A stretch of 17,594 bases of DNA, from assembly GCA_964414925.1 (NCBI GenBank), contig CAYPXV010000025.1, positions 1 to 17,594 of the forward strand, read 5' to 3'. Origin of the DNA: PeH17 sp964414925 (lineage in GTDB: Bacteria; Bacillota; Clostridia; Christensenellales; CAG-138). The notes beneath the pieces were generated by a model, which was given only the letters and a program-made list of their open reading frames with translations, did no database searches and was not told the origin of the DNA. A program made the position numbers and the translations under genes. Of the stretch, positions 1-6,863 are shown in pieces (the first letter of the stretch is position 1; each line of letters opens with the position of its first letter).

Positions 1-591
1 TTCTTTTACTTTATCTACCGTAATCCCCTGTGTAATGTCCGTTAAGTTGCAAACCCTTGAACGCACAGATGCTATGCCTTTTGACTTTATTTTAGCTTCC
101 GACACATTCAAGTAATTACCTAATTTACTTAGATCCGAATCAACTAATAACGTGCCGTGATGAGCCCTGTTATTTCCCGCTAAACCGAAAGCGTTTCCTG
201 AAATCTTTTTACCATCAATGATAATGTCATTTCTCCCTGATAGTTCGGCTGTTAAGCCTAATTTTGACAACGCATTGAGAATTACTCGAAATTGACGTTC
301 TTTGTTGTAATTTGTTTCATGCATTATGAACGAGAAATTCAAATTGCCGTTATCGTGATACACCGCTCCGCCGCCTGTGTGTCTTCTGACCAACTGGACA
401 CCATCTTTTTCCATGGCTTCTAAATTGCATTCTTTCCATGCATTTTGATTTCTGCCTATTATAACAGCATTGGAATTAACATAAAAATACAGAACAATGT
501 CGTCTTTCTTTATGTTTTCAATAAAGTATTCGTCAACCGCAAGGTTCATCCATCCGTCACCGGATAAGGATGAATAAATATAATTACTCAT
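1..591 (-). CDS. lplA: Lipoate-protein ligase A (C-terminus cut by window edge)
   Basis: Attaches free lipoate, through lipoyl-AMP, to the lysine of lipoyl domains (GcvH, E2 subunits) in the cytoplasm. I translated this myself because the frame runs off the left edge. The 197 residues seen hold the family hallmarks in order: RRHTGGGAVYHDNGNLNFSF near residues 68-87, a KISGNAFG segment carrying the catalytic lysine near 128-135, and HHGTLLVDSDL near 143-153. The N-terminus (MSNYIYSSLSGDGWMNLAVD) is typical of clostridial LplA. The ATG at 589-591 has an AGGAGG SD just upstream and a good sigma-A promoter (625-653). Missing is the C-terminal part of the catalytic domain and any accessory domain. 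No lipoyl substrate gene lies in the window. An octanoyl- or lipoyl-transferase paralogue is possible, but ligase is the best call. Confidence 0.93.
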   Translation of the reverse strand, partial: MSNYIYSSLSGDGWMNLAVDEYFIENIKKDDIVLYFYVNSNAVIIGRNQNAWKECNLEAMEKDGVQLVRRHTGGGAVYHDNGNLNFSFIMHETNYNKERQFRVILNALSKLGLTAELSGRNDIIIDGKKISGNAFGLAGNNRAHHGTLLVDSDLSKLGNYLNVSEAKIKSKGIASVRSRVCNLTDITQGITVDKVKE

Positions 592-624
592 GAATACCTC
601 CTGAATAAAAAATCAACGGAGTTA

Positions 625-653
625 ATTATACTCAATCATCCCTATTATTTCAA
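625..653 (-). promoter_or_regulatory. Sigma-A promoter of lplA
   Basis: On the minus strand a TTGAAA -35 box (648-653) and a perfect TATAAT -10 box (625-630) are separated by 17 bases. Transcription would start near 618, about 27 bases before the lplA ATG. Confidence 0.75.
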
Positions 654-689
654 GCACGGTATTTTAATTATCCATAAATAAAAGCTCCT

Positions 690-769
690 TTGACTTTCAC
701 CCGAAGTTTTCTTATATATAACTCTTTTTAAGAACATCTCTTCCTCAAACGAAGTTTTTGTGCTATAAT
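690..769 (+). promoter_or_regulatory. Candidate promoter region of the VTC/DUF4956 operon (two -10 candidates)
   Basis: Two promoter-like signals lie in tandem. The upstream one is TTGACT (690-695), 17 bases, TATATA (713-718). The downstream one is an extended -10, TGCTATAAT (761-769), with no good -35 box. The nonamer CGAAGTTTT occurs before each -10 (702-710 and 750-758). The downstream signal would give a 5' leader of about 20 bases before the GTG at 799. The rest of the 592-798 gap holds only the divergent lplA promoter. Confidence 0.5.
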
Positions 770-788
770 GACAACAGATTTGTTGATT

Positions 789-792
789 GGAG
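789..792 (+). promoter_or_regulatory. SD that favours the GTG start at 799
   Basis: GGAG at 789-792 is followed by 6 bases and then GTG at 799-801. The longer reading from TTG 787 would overlap this site and has no SD of its own, so I take GTG 799 as the start of the VTC gene. Confidence 0.65.
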
Positions 793-798
793 ATTGCT

Positions 799-1527
799 GT
801 GAAAAGATCAACTCAAAGCAACAACATATTTACCAGAATAGAAAAAAAATATGTTTTAAATAAGGAGCAGTACATTGCAATAATGCCGGTTCTTTATGAA
901 CATATGTGTACCGATGTGTATGGCGAGCGTACCATTGGCAGTATTTATTACGATACTCCCAATGATCGAATAATTCGCAGTTCAATCAGTAAACCCGTTT
1001 ATAAAGAAAAGCTGCGTTTACGATGTTATCAAACTCCTGTTGATGATAGTGAAGCTTTTATAGAGCTCAAGAAAAAATACAAAGGTATCGTTTATAAAAG
1101 ACGAATCTGCATGAAGTATGCCGATGCCGTAGCCTTTTTAAGTAAAGCGGAAAATACGTTTCCCGAGGCTTCAACACAAATAGGAAAAGAAATTACTTAT
1201 TTCTTAAATTACTATGACGGTATTCGACCTTCGTATGCTTTGTTCTGTCATCGAGTTGCACTCGTTGGTATAGAACAACCGGATTTAAGATTAACAATCG
1301 ATTCGAATTTAAGATACCGCAAGGATGAACTGGATTTGCGTCTGGGGACGCATGGAATTGCTCTGCTGCCAAGTGATAAATACATTATGGAAGTTAAAGT
1401 CCCCATGTCCATGCCTTTATGGATGGTCGAATTATTTGATGAAAATAAGATCTACCCTTCATCCTTTTCAAAATTCGGCACGGCATATATGCTCGAAAAC
1501 ACAAATACAAACAACGTTATTCGTTGA
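799..1527 (+). CDS. VTC-domain polyphosphate polymerase (short bacterial form)
   Basis: The 242 residues form a single VTC domain of the triphosphate-tunnel fold, the catalytic module of yeast Vtc4 that polymerises polyphosphate from ATP. Visible tunnel elements are RIEKKYVL (13-20), SIYYDTPN (48-55), basic strand KLRLR (71-75), IELKKKYKGIVYKRR (88-102), CHRVALVG (150-157), a metal-type glutamate in IMEVKVP (196-202), and the hallmark FSKF (223-226). The tunnel therefore looks intact. There is no SPX domain, no membrane segment and no fused CotH domain. The start is GTG 799, chosen by its SD; a TTG 12 bases earlier is the alternative. The DUF4956 membrane protein follows 23 bases later and shares the terminator, a pairing common in Firmicutes. 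I infer polyphosphate synthesis at the membrane, with DUF4956 as partner or anchor. Another tunnel-enzyme activity cannot be excluded. Confidence 0.88.
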   Translation: MKRSTQSNNIFTRIEKKYVLNKEQYIAIMPVLYEHMCTDVYGERTIGSIYYDTPNDRIIRSSISKPVYKEKLRLRCYQTPVDDSEAFIELKKKYKGIVYKRRICMKYADAVAFLSKAENTFPEASTQIGKEITYFLNYYDGIRPSYALFCHRVALVGIEQPDLRLTIDSNLRYRKDELDLRLGTHGIALLPSDKYIMEVKVPMSMPLWMVELFDENKIYPSSFSKFGTAYMLENTNTNNVIR

Positions 1528-1550
1528 ATTATTAATCGGAGGTAATAAAA

Positions 1551-2243
1551 TTGTTATTTAATGTCGATATTTTTTCCAGTCTTTTTTCCGCTACCGACTC
1601 CCTGTCTCTCGGCGGCTATCTTATTTGTACGGCTGTATCTCTTGTACTCGGCGTAATTATTGCCGCAACAAACACGTTCCGCAACCGTCATACGCAAAGT
1701 CTTACAGTTACTTTAGTCCTCTTACCGGTAATAGTTCAGGCTATAATAGCCATGGTTAACGGTCAATTGGGCGCAGGCATTGCTGTAGCAGGTGCTTTCA
1801 GCTTAATTCGTTTCCGTTCCGCCCCGGCACAGGCACGAGACGTTACAAGCATATTCCTTTCCATGGCTGTAGGTCTTGCTACCGGCATGGGATACATAGG
1901 AATTGCAGTGGTTCTGACTTTAATCGTTTGCCTTGTTAACATATTGCTTTCTTTCACAAGGTTCGGTGCCGCTAAGAACGGAGAACGAGATTTGAAGATC
2001 GTCATTCCCGAAAGTCTGAATTACGAGGATGTTTTTGAAGATGTTTTCAAAAAATACACTTCGCATCATGAACTGATAAAGGTAAAAACAACCAATATCG
2101 GAAGTTTGTTCCACCTTAGCTACAGAGTAAGATTACGTTCCGGAGTAAGCGAGAAGGATTTCATTGATGAGTTGCGTATTTACAACGGTAATCTCGAAAT
2201 CTCATGCTCCGTGCCCGGCTCTAACGGCAGTGACAACATATAA
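1551..2243 (+). CDS. DUF4956 membrane protein, partner of the VTC polymerase
   Basis: A 230-residue protein starting at TTG 1551 with GGAGGT (1538-1543) 7 bases upstream. The N-terminal two thirds is membrane: hydrophobic segments near residues 20-41, 50-70 and two between about 95 and 136. Between them is the characteristic DUF4956 stretch AGAFSLIRFRSAPAQARDV (about 80-98), a conserved arginine-rich motif following a hydrophobic turn. The last 90 residues (from about 146) are soluble with alternating strands and helices, resembling a small ferredoxin- or ACT-like domain; that fold call is inference. The family has no established biochemical role. Its repeated linkage to VTC-domain proteins suggests it holds, feeds or exports the product of the polymerase. 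It is the last gene of the operon. Confidence 0.87.
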   Translation: MLFNVDIFSSLFSATDSLSLGGYLICTAVSLVLGVIIAATNTFRNRHTQSLTVTLVLLPVIVQAIIAMVNGQLGAGIAVAGAFSLIRFRSAPAQARDVTSIFLSMAVGLATGMGYIGIAVVLTLIVCLVNILLSFTRFGAAKNGERDLKIVIPESLNYEDVFEDVFKKYTSHHELIKVKTTNIGSLFHLSYRVRLRSGVSEKDFIDELRIYNGNLEISCSVPGSNGSDNI

Positions 2244-2248
2244 ATTTT

Positions 2249-2277
2249 AACTTCAGGGTTAATCCCTGAAGTTTTTT
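2249..2277 (+). terminator. Rho-independent terminator of the VTC/DUF4956 operon
   Basis: A perfect 10-bp stem (2249-2258 with 2264-2273), a 5-base loop and a run of T (2272-2277) start 6 bases after the stop codon. On the minus strand the same hairpin is followed by a poorer T tract, so it may weakly stop the 2338-2874 gene as well. Confidence 0.9.
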
Positions 2278-2337
2278 ATCGATATAAACTATTTGTTAAT
2301 ATGTAAATCACGAATTTAAGGTAATAATAACCAAGTG

Positions 2338-2874
2338 TCAGAATTTCATTTCTTCCTTACATATTACCCTATATGCCGGCTTGTACATCTGCCGATATTC
2401 ATCGCTATGCCCTATCGGTAATAATAGTCCTTTCTTATTTGACAGTTCTAAGTAACTTTCTGTAAATTCGTCAAACTCCCCCAATTCAAACGGGGCTTTA
2501 CATTCTCTTGTAAGGTGTCTGATGCACCGGAAACGTTCTGTCAAACCACTTTTTGTACCTTTATTGTTTTTTGAAGAGCGAATGAATTTATCAAAGAGAA
2601 TTTGAGGAGACATTCCATTTTCATCAAGTTTACGAATATTTACCCGTACATATCCGCCACCGATATTCTCGTAAAACGATTCATTAACCGTGCAGGATAA
2701 CTTCGACGCTTCACACATTTCCTCAATCAAGTAATCATAGGCTCTTTTTTCGTCTGCTATAAAATGCCCGCATCCAAATTCGCTTTGATAACAAAGCTTA
2801 GCTGCATCACGAGCCTTCATAAACGGATAACGTTCAAAATGTTCTATTATAATTTTATTAAAATCCCATTCCAT
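2338..2874 (-). CDS. Conserved protein of unknown function
   Basis: A 178-residue soluble protein with no signal peptide or membrane segment. I do not recognise a named domain. Two motifs look conserved and enzyme-like: YQSEFGCGHFIADEK (29-43), and near the C-terminus PIGHSDEYRQMYKPAYRVI (153-171), rich in His, Tyr and Arg. A middle segment, GGGYVRVNIRKLDE (72-85), looks like a core strand pair. From memory, similar proteins occur in Clostridia without a function; I cannot confirm this here. The ATG has a GGAGG SD 6 bases upstream and a candidate promoter (2896-2925). It is a single gene between two opposed units, so the neighbours give no clue to its job. It is clearly a real gene, having a good SD and low-complexity-free sequence. 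Confidence 0.8.
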   Translation of the reverse strand: MEWDFNKIIIEHFERYPFMKARDAAKLCYQSEFGCGHFIADEKRAYDYLIEEMCEASKLSCTVNESFYENIGGGYVRVNIRKLDENGMSPQILFDKFIRSSKNNKGTKSGLTERFRCIRHLTRECKAPFELGEFDEFTESYLELSNKKGLLLPIGHSDEYRQMYKPAYRVICKEEMKF

Positions 2875-2895
2875 GTTTATCCTCCGTCTCGGTTT

Positions 2896-2925
2896 ATTTT
2901 AGCATAGTTCAAACTCGACTGTAAA
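2896..2925 (-). promoter_or_regulatory. Candidate promoter of the 2338-2874 gene
   Basis: On the minus strand TTTACA (2920-2925) and TAAAAT (2896-2901) are 18 bases apart, and the -10 box is preceded by TGC, an extended -10 feature. It is moderate rather than consensus. I see no equally clear promoter for the divergent gene at 2985. Confidence 0.5.
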
Positions 2926-2984
2926 GTCTATTTAAAATAAAACTGAATAAAATGAATTAACTACATATCGGTTGGAGGAAAAAA

Positions 2985-3599
2985 ATGTTTGAAGAAACAA
3001 ATCATATTTATGTATCCGGTGAAGTTCTTACCTTGCCATCCTTTAGTCATTGCGTTTACGCAGAAAGATTCATGCACTTTACCTTAGGTGTCAACAGGCT
3101 AAGCGGAAATGAAGATAAATTACCTGTTCTGGTAAGTGAAAGAATAATCCCCCCAGATTTAAACGTCGGTACGCATTTAAGCATTATCGGTCAAATTCGT
3201 TCTTACAATCAACACTGCGAAAAGAAAAATAAATTGATTATTTCGGTATTTGCAAAGGAAATAATAATTGATGACTTTAGCGACAGAATATTAGATTCCA
3301 ACGAATGTGAATTGGTCGGGTACATCTGTAAACCTGTCGTTTACAGAAAGACTCCCTTTTTACGAGAAATAAGTGATATTTTGCTTGCGGTTAATCGAAA
3401 CTACGGTAAATCCGATTATCTGCCTTGCATCGCATGGGGACGAAATGCGCACTACGCAAATTCTCTGTCCATAGGTCAAAAGCTTTGTCTAAACGGACGT
3501 CTGCAAAGTCGTAATTATAAAAAAATTATTGAAAACGGTGTTATCGAGGAACGAACCGCCTATGAAGTCAGCTGTTCGCTTATCTACTCAATTGATTGA
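2985..3599 (+). CDS. SSB-like protein with two tandem OB folds
   Basis: A 204-residue protein. The second half (about 107-203) matches the single-stranded-DNA-binding protein pattern: LVGYICKPVVYRKT, REISDILLAVNRNYGKSDY, LPCIAWGRNAHYA, then LNGRLQSRNYKK and RTAYEVSCS. The first half (about 7-96) reads as a second, more divergent OB fold (IYVSGEVLT, HFTLGVNRLSG, VGTHLSIIGQIRSYN). There is no acidic, glycine-rich C-terminal tail ending in DDDIPF as in replicative SSB, so it is unlikely to be the main SSB. The ATG has a GGAGG SD 6 bases upstream. It is monocistronic, with its own terminator. Role beyond nucleic-acid binding is unknown; repair or competence are guesses. Confidence 0.82.
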   Translation: MFEETNHIYVSGEVLTLPSFSHCVYAERFMHFTLGVNRLSGNEDKLPVLVSERIIPPDLNVGTHLSIIGQIRSYNQHCEKKNKLIISVFAKEIIIDDFSDRILDSNECELVGYICKPVVYRKTPFLREISDILLAVNRNYGKSDYLPCIAWGRNAHYANSLSIGQKLCLNGRLQSRNYKKIIENGVIEERTAYEVSCSLIYSID

Positions 3600-3610
3600 G
3601 CATTTACATC

Positions 3611-3652
3611 GAGTGCATGCGTATCATCTGAAATTACGCATGCACTCTTTTT
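3611..3652 (+). terminator. Strong terminator of the SSB-like gene
   Basis: A perfect 13-bp stem (3611-3623 with 3635-3647), an 11-base loop and five T (3648-3652). On the minus strand no T tract follows, so it serves the plus-strand gene mainly. The ABC transporter gene converges from 3664 and has no separate terminator that I can see. Confidence 0.9.
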
Positions 3653-3663
3653 AATCGTATTAA

Positions 3664-6660
3664 TTACTCTGCTCTCAATGCTGCCACAGGATCTTTCTTT
3701 GCCGCCATGTTTGCCGGAATTAGACCTGCAACAAAAGTCAACAGCATACTTATAAGTACCAGTATAACCGCAGAAGTGGGAGTAAGAACCGCAGTAATAT
3801 CATTTATTCCCGAAAGTGAACGTATTATTGCGCTTATCGGGATGCAAAGCAATGCCGAAATTAATACACCTATTATACCTGCGCAGAGACCAATTATAAG
3901 CGTTTCGGCTGTAAATACTGATGAAACATCCTTTTTTGATGCACCTATTGCACGTAAAACACCGATTTCCTTGACTCGTTCAAGAACCGATATATAGGTA
4001 ATGATTCCAATCATTATCGATGAAACTACCAGTGAAATGGATACAAATGCAATAAGACCGTATGATACCGCATCTATCATCGTATTGACACCGGAAAGAA
4101 GTACGGCAACATAATCGGTGTATTTTATCGCTTCATCCTCTCCAACTTCATCGTTATACTCTTTTATTACATTTTCTATCTCAGTCTTATCTTCAAACGT
4201 GTCGGCATAGATGCTAATCGATGACGGGTTATCGATATCGACCGAACTCAGGAGTAAAAGATTATCCTCCAGCGTAGATCCCGATACACCTTTAGGCATG
4301 TATTCATCATATAGTGCCGCAAGTTGCGACTCATCCGTTATCATAGAGATATACTCGTCAAATTGAGTTGCTACAGCCGAGTAACCACTCATGCCGAACA
4401 GATCATTCGGGTCAGCGACCGAATTTAATATCGATTGAATTTGGTATTCTGCCTTTTCCGCATATTTAGCACTTACCGCTTCTGTTAATCCGCCTTTCAA
4501 CATTTCGGCAACTTCATCATCCGAATTATCTTTCAGGTAATCCCTTACCCTTTCGATATCAAGCTCATATGCCTGTGCAATGAAGGTCTCCATTTGTTCG
4601 CGGGTACTATACGCTTCAAGAAGAGAGTTTACTGTAGACTCCAAATATTCATCCGATGGCACCGAAAGAATTTTAGTATAAATCTCTGTTTTCTCAATAT
4701 CGCTTAAATCAGAAAAATACAGTTTTATTGCATCTGCTTTTTCCGAATCGGTCAATTCCTCCTCGTCGTTTATGAAAGGAAGTCCTGTTAGGACATCATA
4801 GTTCTCATTTTCCGAACTACGTTGAGCCTTAACGACATCGCTTGCATTTGTTTTCTCAATTACGTATTCCACAAGCTTATGCGTATAGCCGAATACGCCT
4901 GAAATAGCGTTAGCCGATGCGTCCGGATTGGGTCTTACAATTCCGCTTATTTTCAAATCCAATCCGTTTTCGATTATGATATTCATGGTATCACTATCGT
5001 CACCTACATATCTAAACGTATTATCATCGATTTTTTCATAACAATCGCTTTCAAGTACAAGCTTTATGGTTGTGCCGATAACATCTTCGTATGTTATGCT
5101 TTGCTGTTTTGCTTCAATACTTTCACCACGCATTACCGAATTTAAAATGTCCAAGACTTCATCTTCCGTCATTAGACCTAAAGTATAAAATCCGGTGTCC
5201 GGAATTTGATTATTGCTGTCGATCACCAGAATGATTTCATCAGCTTCTGTCGGCCATGAACCGTAAATCAGGTCATACTGTTCTTCGAGCATAGGCGAAA
5301 CCACTTCGCCGTTTGCACCGGATATCAGCTCCGTCCAGACACTCGTACTTCCCATTCTGTTCATCGCAGCGGAATACATGGTTGTTGTGCCCTCCGACGT
5401 TGAAGAGTCGGTAAATAAGCTGGTAAAGTCCGTATTATGATATTCTCCCGTTTCGTCTTTAACGAAAGTATTGAGTTTAATATCATATTGATATTGAATT
5501 GACGAAATCAAATCTGAAATGGAATCGTCATCGGAAGAAGAAATTCTGTTATCTAAATAAGTCTTCAGAGCTTCAAGATTATTTTCTTCTTCGTTATTTC
5601 CCACAGCAGCGTTAAACATATCATAAAGTCTCGGATTAAGGTGAACCTTATTATCGTCAATGTTCTCTTTTTCGTCAAGCATTATCTCTCGTGAAGTCAT
5701 CATTATGCTGAAGATATCCGACTGAGAGCGGGTAATGGATATCGGGTATGCCGTAAGGGTGTCTCTTTGTATGGCGTTAACATAATTCTGTATTCCCGTT
5801 GAAAGGGCAAGTATTAATGCAATACCTATTATTCCGATTGAACCCGCAAAAGACGTTAACAAAGTCCTTCCCTTTTTGGTTAAAAGATTGTTAAAGCTCA
5901 AACCCATAGCAGTGAAAAAGGACATTGACGGTTTGTTTGTTTTCTTACGTTCTTTTTTCTTATCGGATGATTCAATTTCCGATTTATAAGGATTTGAATC
6001 GTCAACTATTGCTCCGTCTTTCAGTCTCACTATGCGAGTTGCGTATTCGTCTGCAAGTTCGGAATTATGCGTAACCATAATTACCAATCTGTCCTTCGCA
6101 ATTTGCTTTAGCAGCTCCATTACCTGTAGCCCTGTATCTGAATCAAGAGCACCCGTCGGTTCATCAGCCAACAGTATTTTGGGGTCATTTACCAGAGCTC
6201 GTGCAATGGCGACACGCTGCATCTGTCCACCCGAAAGCTGGGATGGTTTCTTATGGCAATGTTCCTCAAGACCGACCTTACTTAATGCTTCTCTGGCACG
6301 TTTCCTACGTTCCGATTTTGACACTCCCGAAAGGGTCAATGCCAATTCAACATTTGATAAAACGCTCTGATGAGGTATCAGATTATAGCTTTGAAAAATA
6401 AAGCCTATTGTGTGATTTCTGTATGTGTCCCAATCCTTTGCTTTGTATTTCGATGTTGAAACACCGTCAATTATCAACTCACCGCTGTCACACACGTCAA
6501 GTCCGCCGATAATATTTAAGAGTGTTGTCTTACCCGAGCCGCTTTGACCGAGTATAGCGACGAACTCATTTTCTCTGAATTCCAAATTTACTCCGGCAAG
6601 CGCACGCTGAACGAATGAGCCTGTAACATATTCTTTCTTTACATTAACTAATTTAAGCAA
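3664..6660 (-). CDS. ABC transporter, fused ATPase and FtsX-type permease with large extracytoplasmic domain
   Basis: A 998-residue MacB/LolCDE-type mechanotransmission ABC protein. The ATPase is N-terminal (1 to about 225): Walker A GQSGSGKT (38-45), Q-loop Q90, signature LSGGQ (142-146), Walker B ILLADEP (162-168), switch H198. A charged linker follows, then a first membrane helix (about 268-290). A roughly 570-residue extracytoplasmic region rich in Asp, Glu and Ser comes next. Three helices (from about 866) contain the FtsX signature ERVKEIGVLRAIGASKKDV. The start is TTG at 6658-6660 with GGGGG 7 bases upstream. Such single-chain forms dimerise. The MacB class exports peptides or lipoproteins or acts on the envelope rather than importing; the substrate is not visible. 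No two-component system lies beside it. No frameshift or key-residue loss is seen. Confidence 0.9.
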   Translation of the reverse strand: MLKLVNVKKEYVTGSFVQRALAGVNLEFRENEFVAILGQSGSGKTTLLNIIGGLDVCDSGELIIDGVSTSKYKAKDWDTYRNHTIGFIFQSYNLIPHQSVLSNVELALTLSGVSKSERRKRAREALSKVGLEEHCHKKPSQLSGGQMQRVAIARALVNDPKILLADEPTGALDSDTGLQVMELLKQIAKDRLVIMVTHNSELADEYATRIVRLKDGAIVDDSNPYKSEIESSDKKKERKKTNKPSMSFFTAMGLSFNNLLTKKGRTLLTSFAGSIGIIGIALILALSTGIQNYVNAIQRDTLTAYPISITRSQSDIFSIMMTSREIMLDEKENIDDNKVHLNPRLYDMFNAAVGNNEEENNLEALKTYLDNRISSSDDDSISDLISSIQYQYDIKLNTFVKDETGEYHNTDFTSLFTDSSTSEGTTTMYSAAMNRMGSTSVWTELISGANGEVVSPMLEEQYDLIYGSWPTEADEIILVIDSNNQIPDTGFYTLGLMTEDEVLDILNSVMRGESIEAKQQSITYEDVIGTTIKLVLESDCYEKIDDNTFRYVGDDSDTMNIIIENGLDLKISGIVRPNPDASANAISGVFGYTHKLVEYVIEKTNASDVVKAQRSSENENYDVLTGLPFINDEEELTDSEKADAIKLYFSDLSDIEKTEIYTKILSVPSDEYLESTVNSLLEAYSTREQMETFIAQAYELDIERVRDYLKDNSDDEVAEMLKGGLTEAVSAKYAEKAEYQIQSILNSVADPNDLFGMSGYSAVATQFDEYISMITDESQLAALYDEYMPKGVSGSTLEDNLLLLSSVDIDNPSSISIYADTFEDKTEIENVIKEYNDEVGEDEAIKYTDYVAVLLSGVNTMIDAVSYGLIAFVSISLVVSSIMIGIITYISVLERVKEIGVLRAIGASKKDVSSVFTAETLIIGLCAGIIGVLISALLCIPISAIIRSLSGINDITAVLTPTSAVILVLISMLLTFVAGLIPANMAAKKDPVAALRAE

Positions 6661-6677
6661 GTATTTTCCCCCTTTTC

Positions 6678-6701
6678 AATCATATGATTCATCTTATTAT
6701 A
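6678..6701 (-). promoter_or_regulatory. -10 box and start-site palindrome of the ABC transporter gene
   Basis: On the minus strand TATAAT (6696-6701) lies 35 bases before the TTG start; no good -35 box sits at 17 bases. Just downstream, at the expected transcription start, is a perfect 12-bp palindrome AATCATATGATT (6678-6689). This position would suit a repressor operator, but that is inference. Confidence 0.45.
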
Positions 6702-6789
6702 CCGCAAAATATTAACAGTAAATCAAATTAATACCTTTTTTGAAAGAACAGTTAAATAAACTTTGTCCCATAATGCTTTTAGGCATATT

Positions 6790-6836
6790 TAAACTTAAAT
6801 AAAGTGGCTACAAGATAAATCCTCGAAGCCACTTTA
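6790..6836 (-). terminator. Terminator of thrS
   Basis: A perfect 10-bp stem (6800-6809 with 6827-6836) with a 17-base loop lies 27 bases after the thrS stop. On the minus strand it is followed by an interrupted T tract (TTTAAGTTT), so it is moderately strong. Confidence 0.75.
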
Positions 6837-6863
6837 GTCTGCATTATTTATTTCTCAAATCGA

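Noticed and set aside
2249..2273. Inverted repeat as a possible mobile-element end
   Set aside because: It is a terminator hairpin with a T tract right after a stop codon; no transposase or target duplication is seen.
6032..6370. Plus-strand open frame opposite the ABC ATPase domain
   Set aside because: Opposite strand of the Walker and signature motifs, with no SD or promoter.
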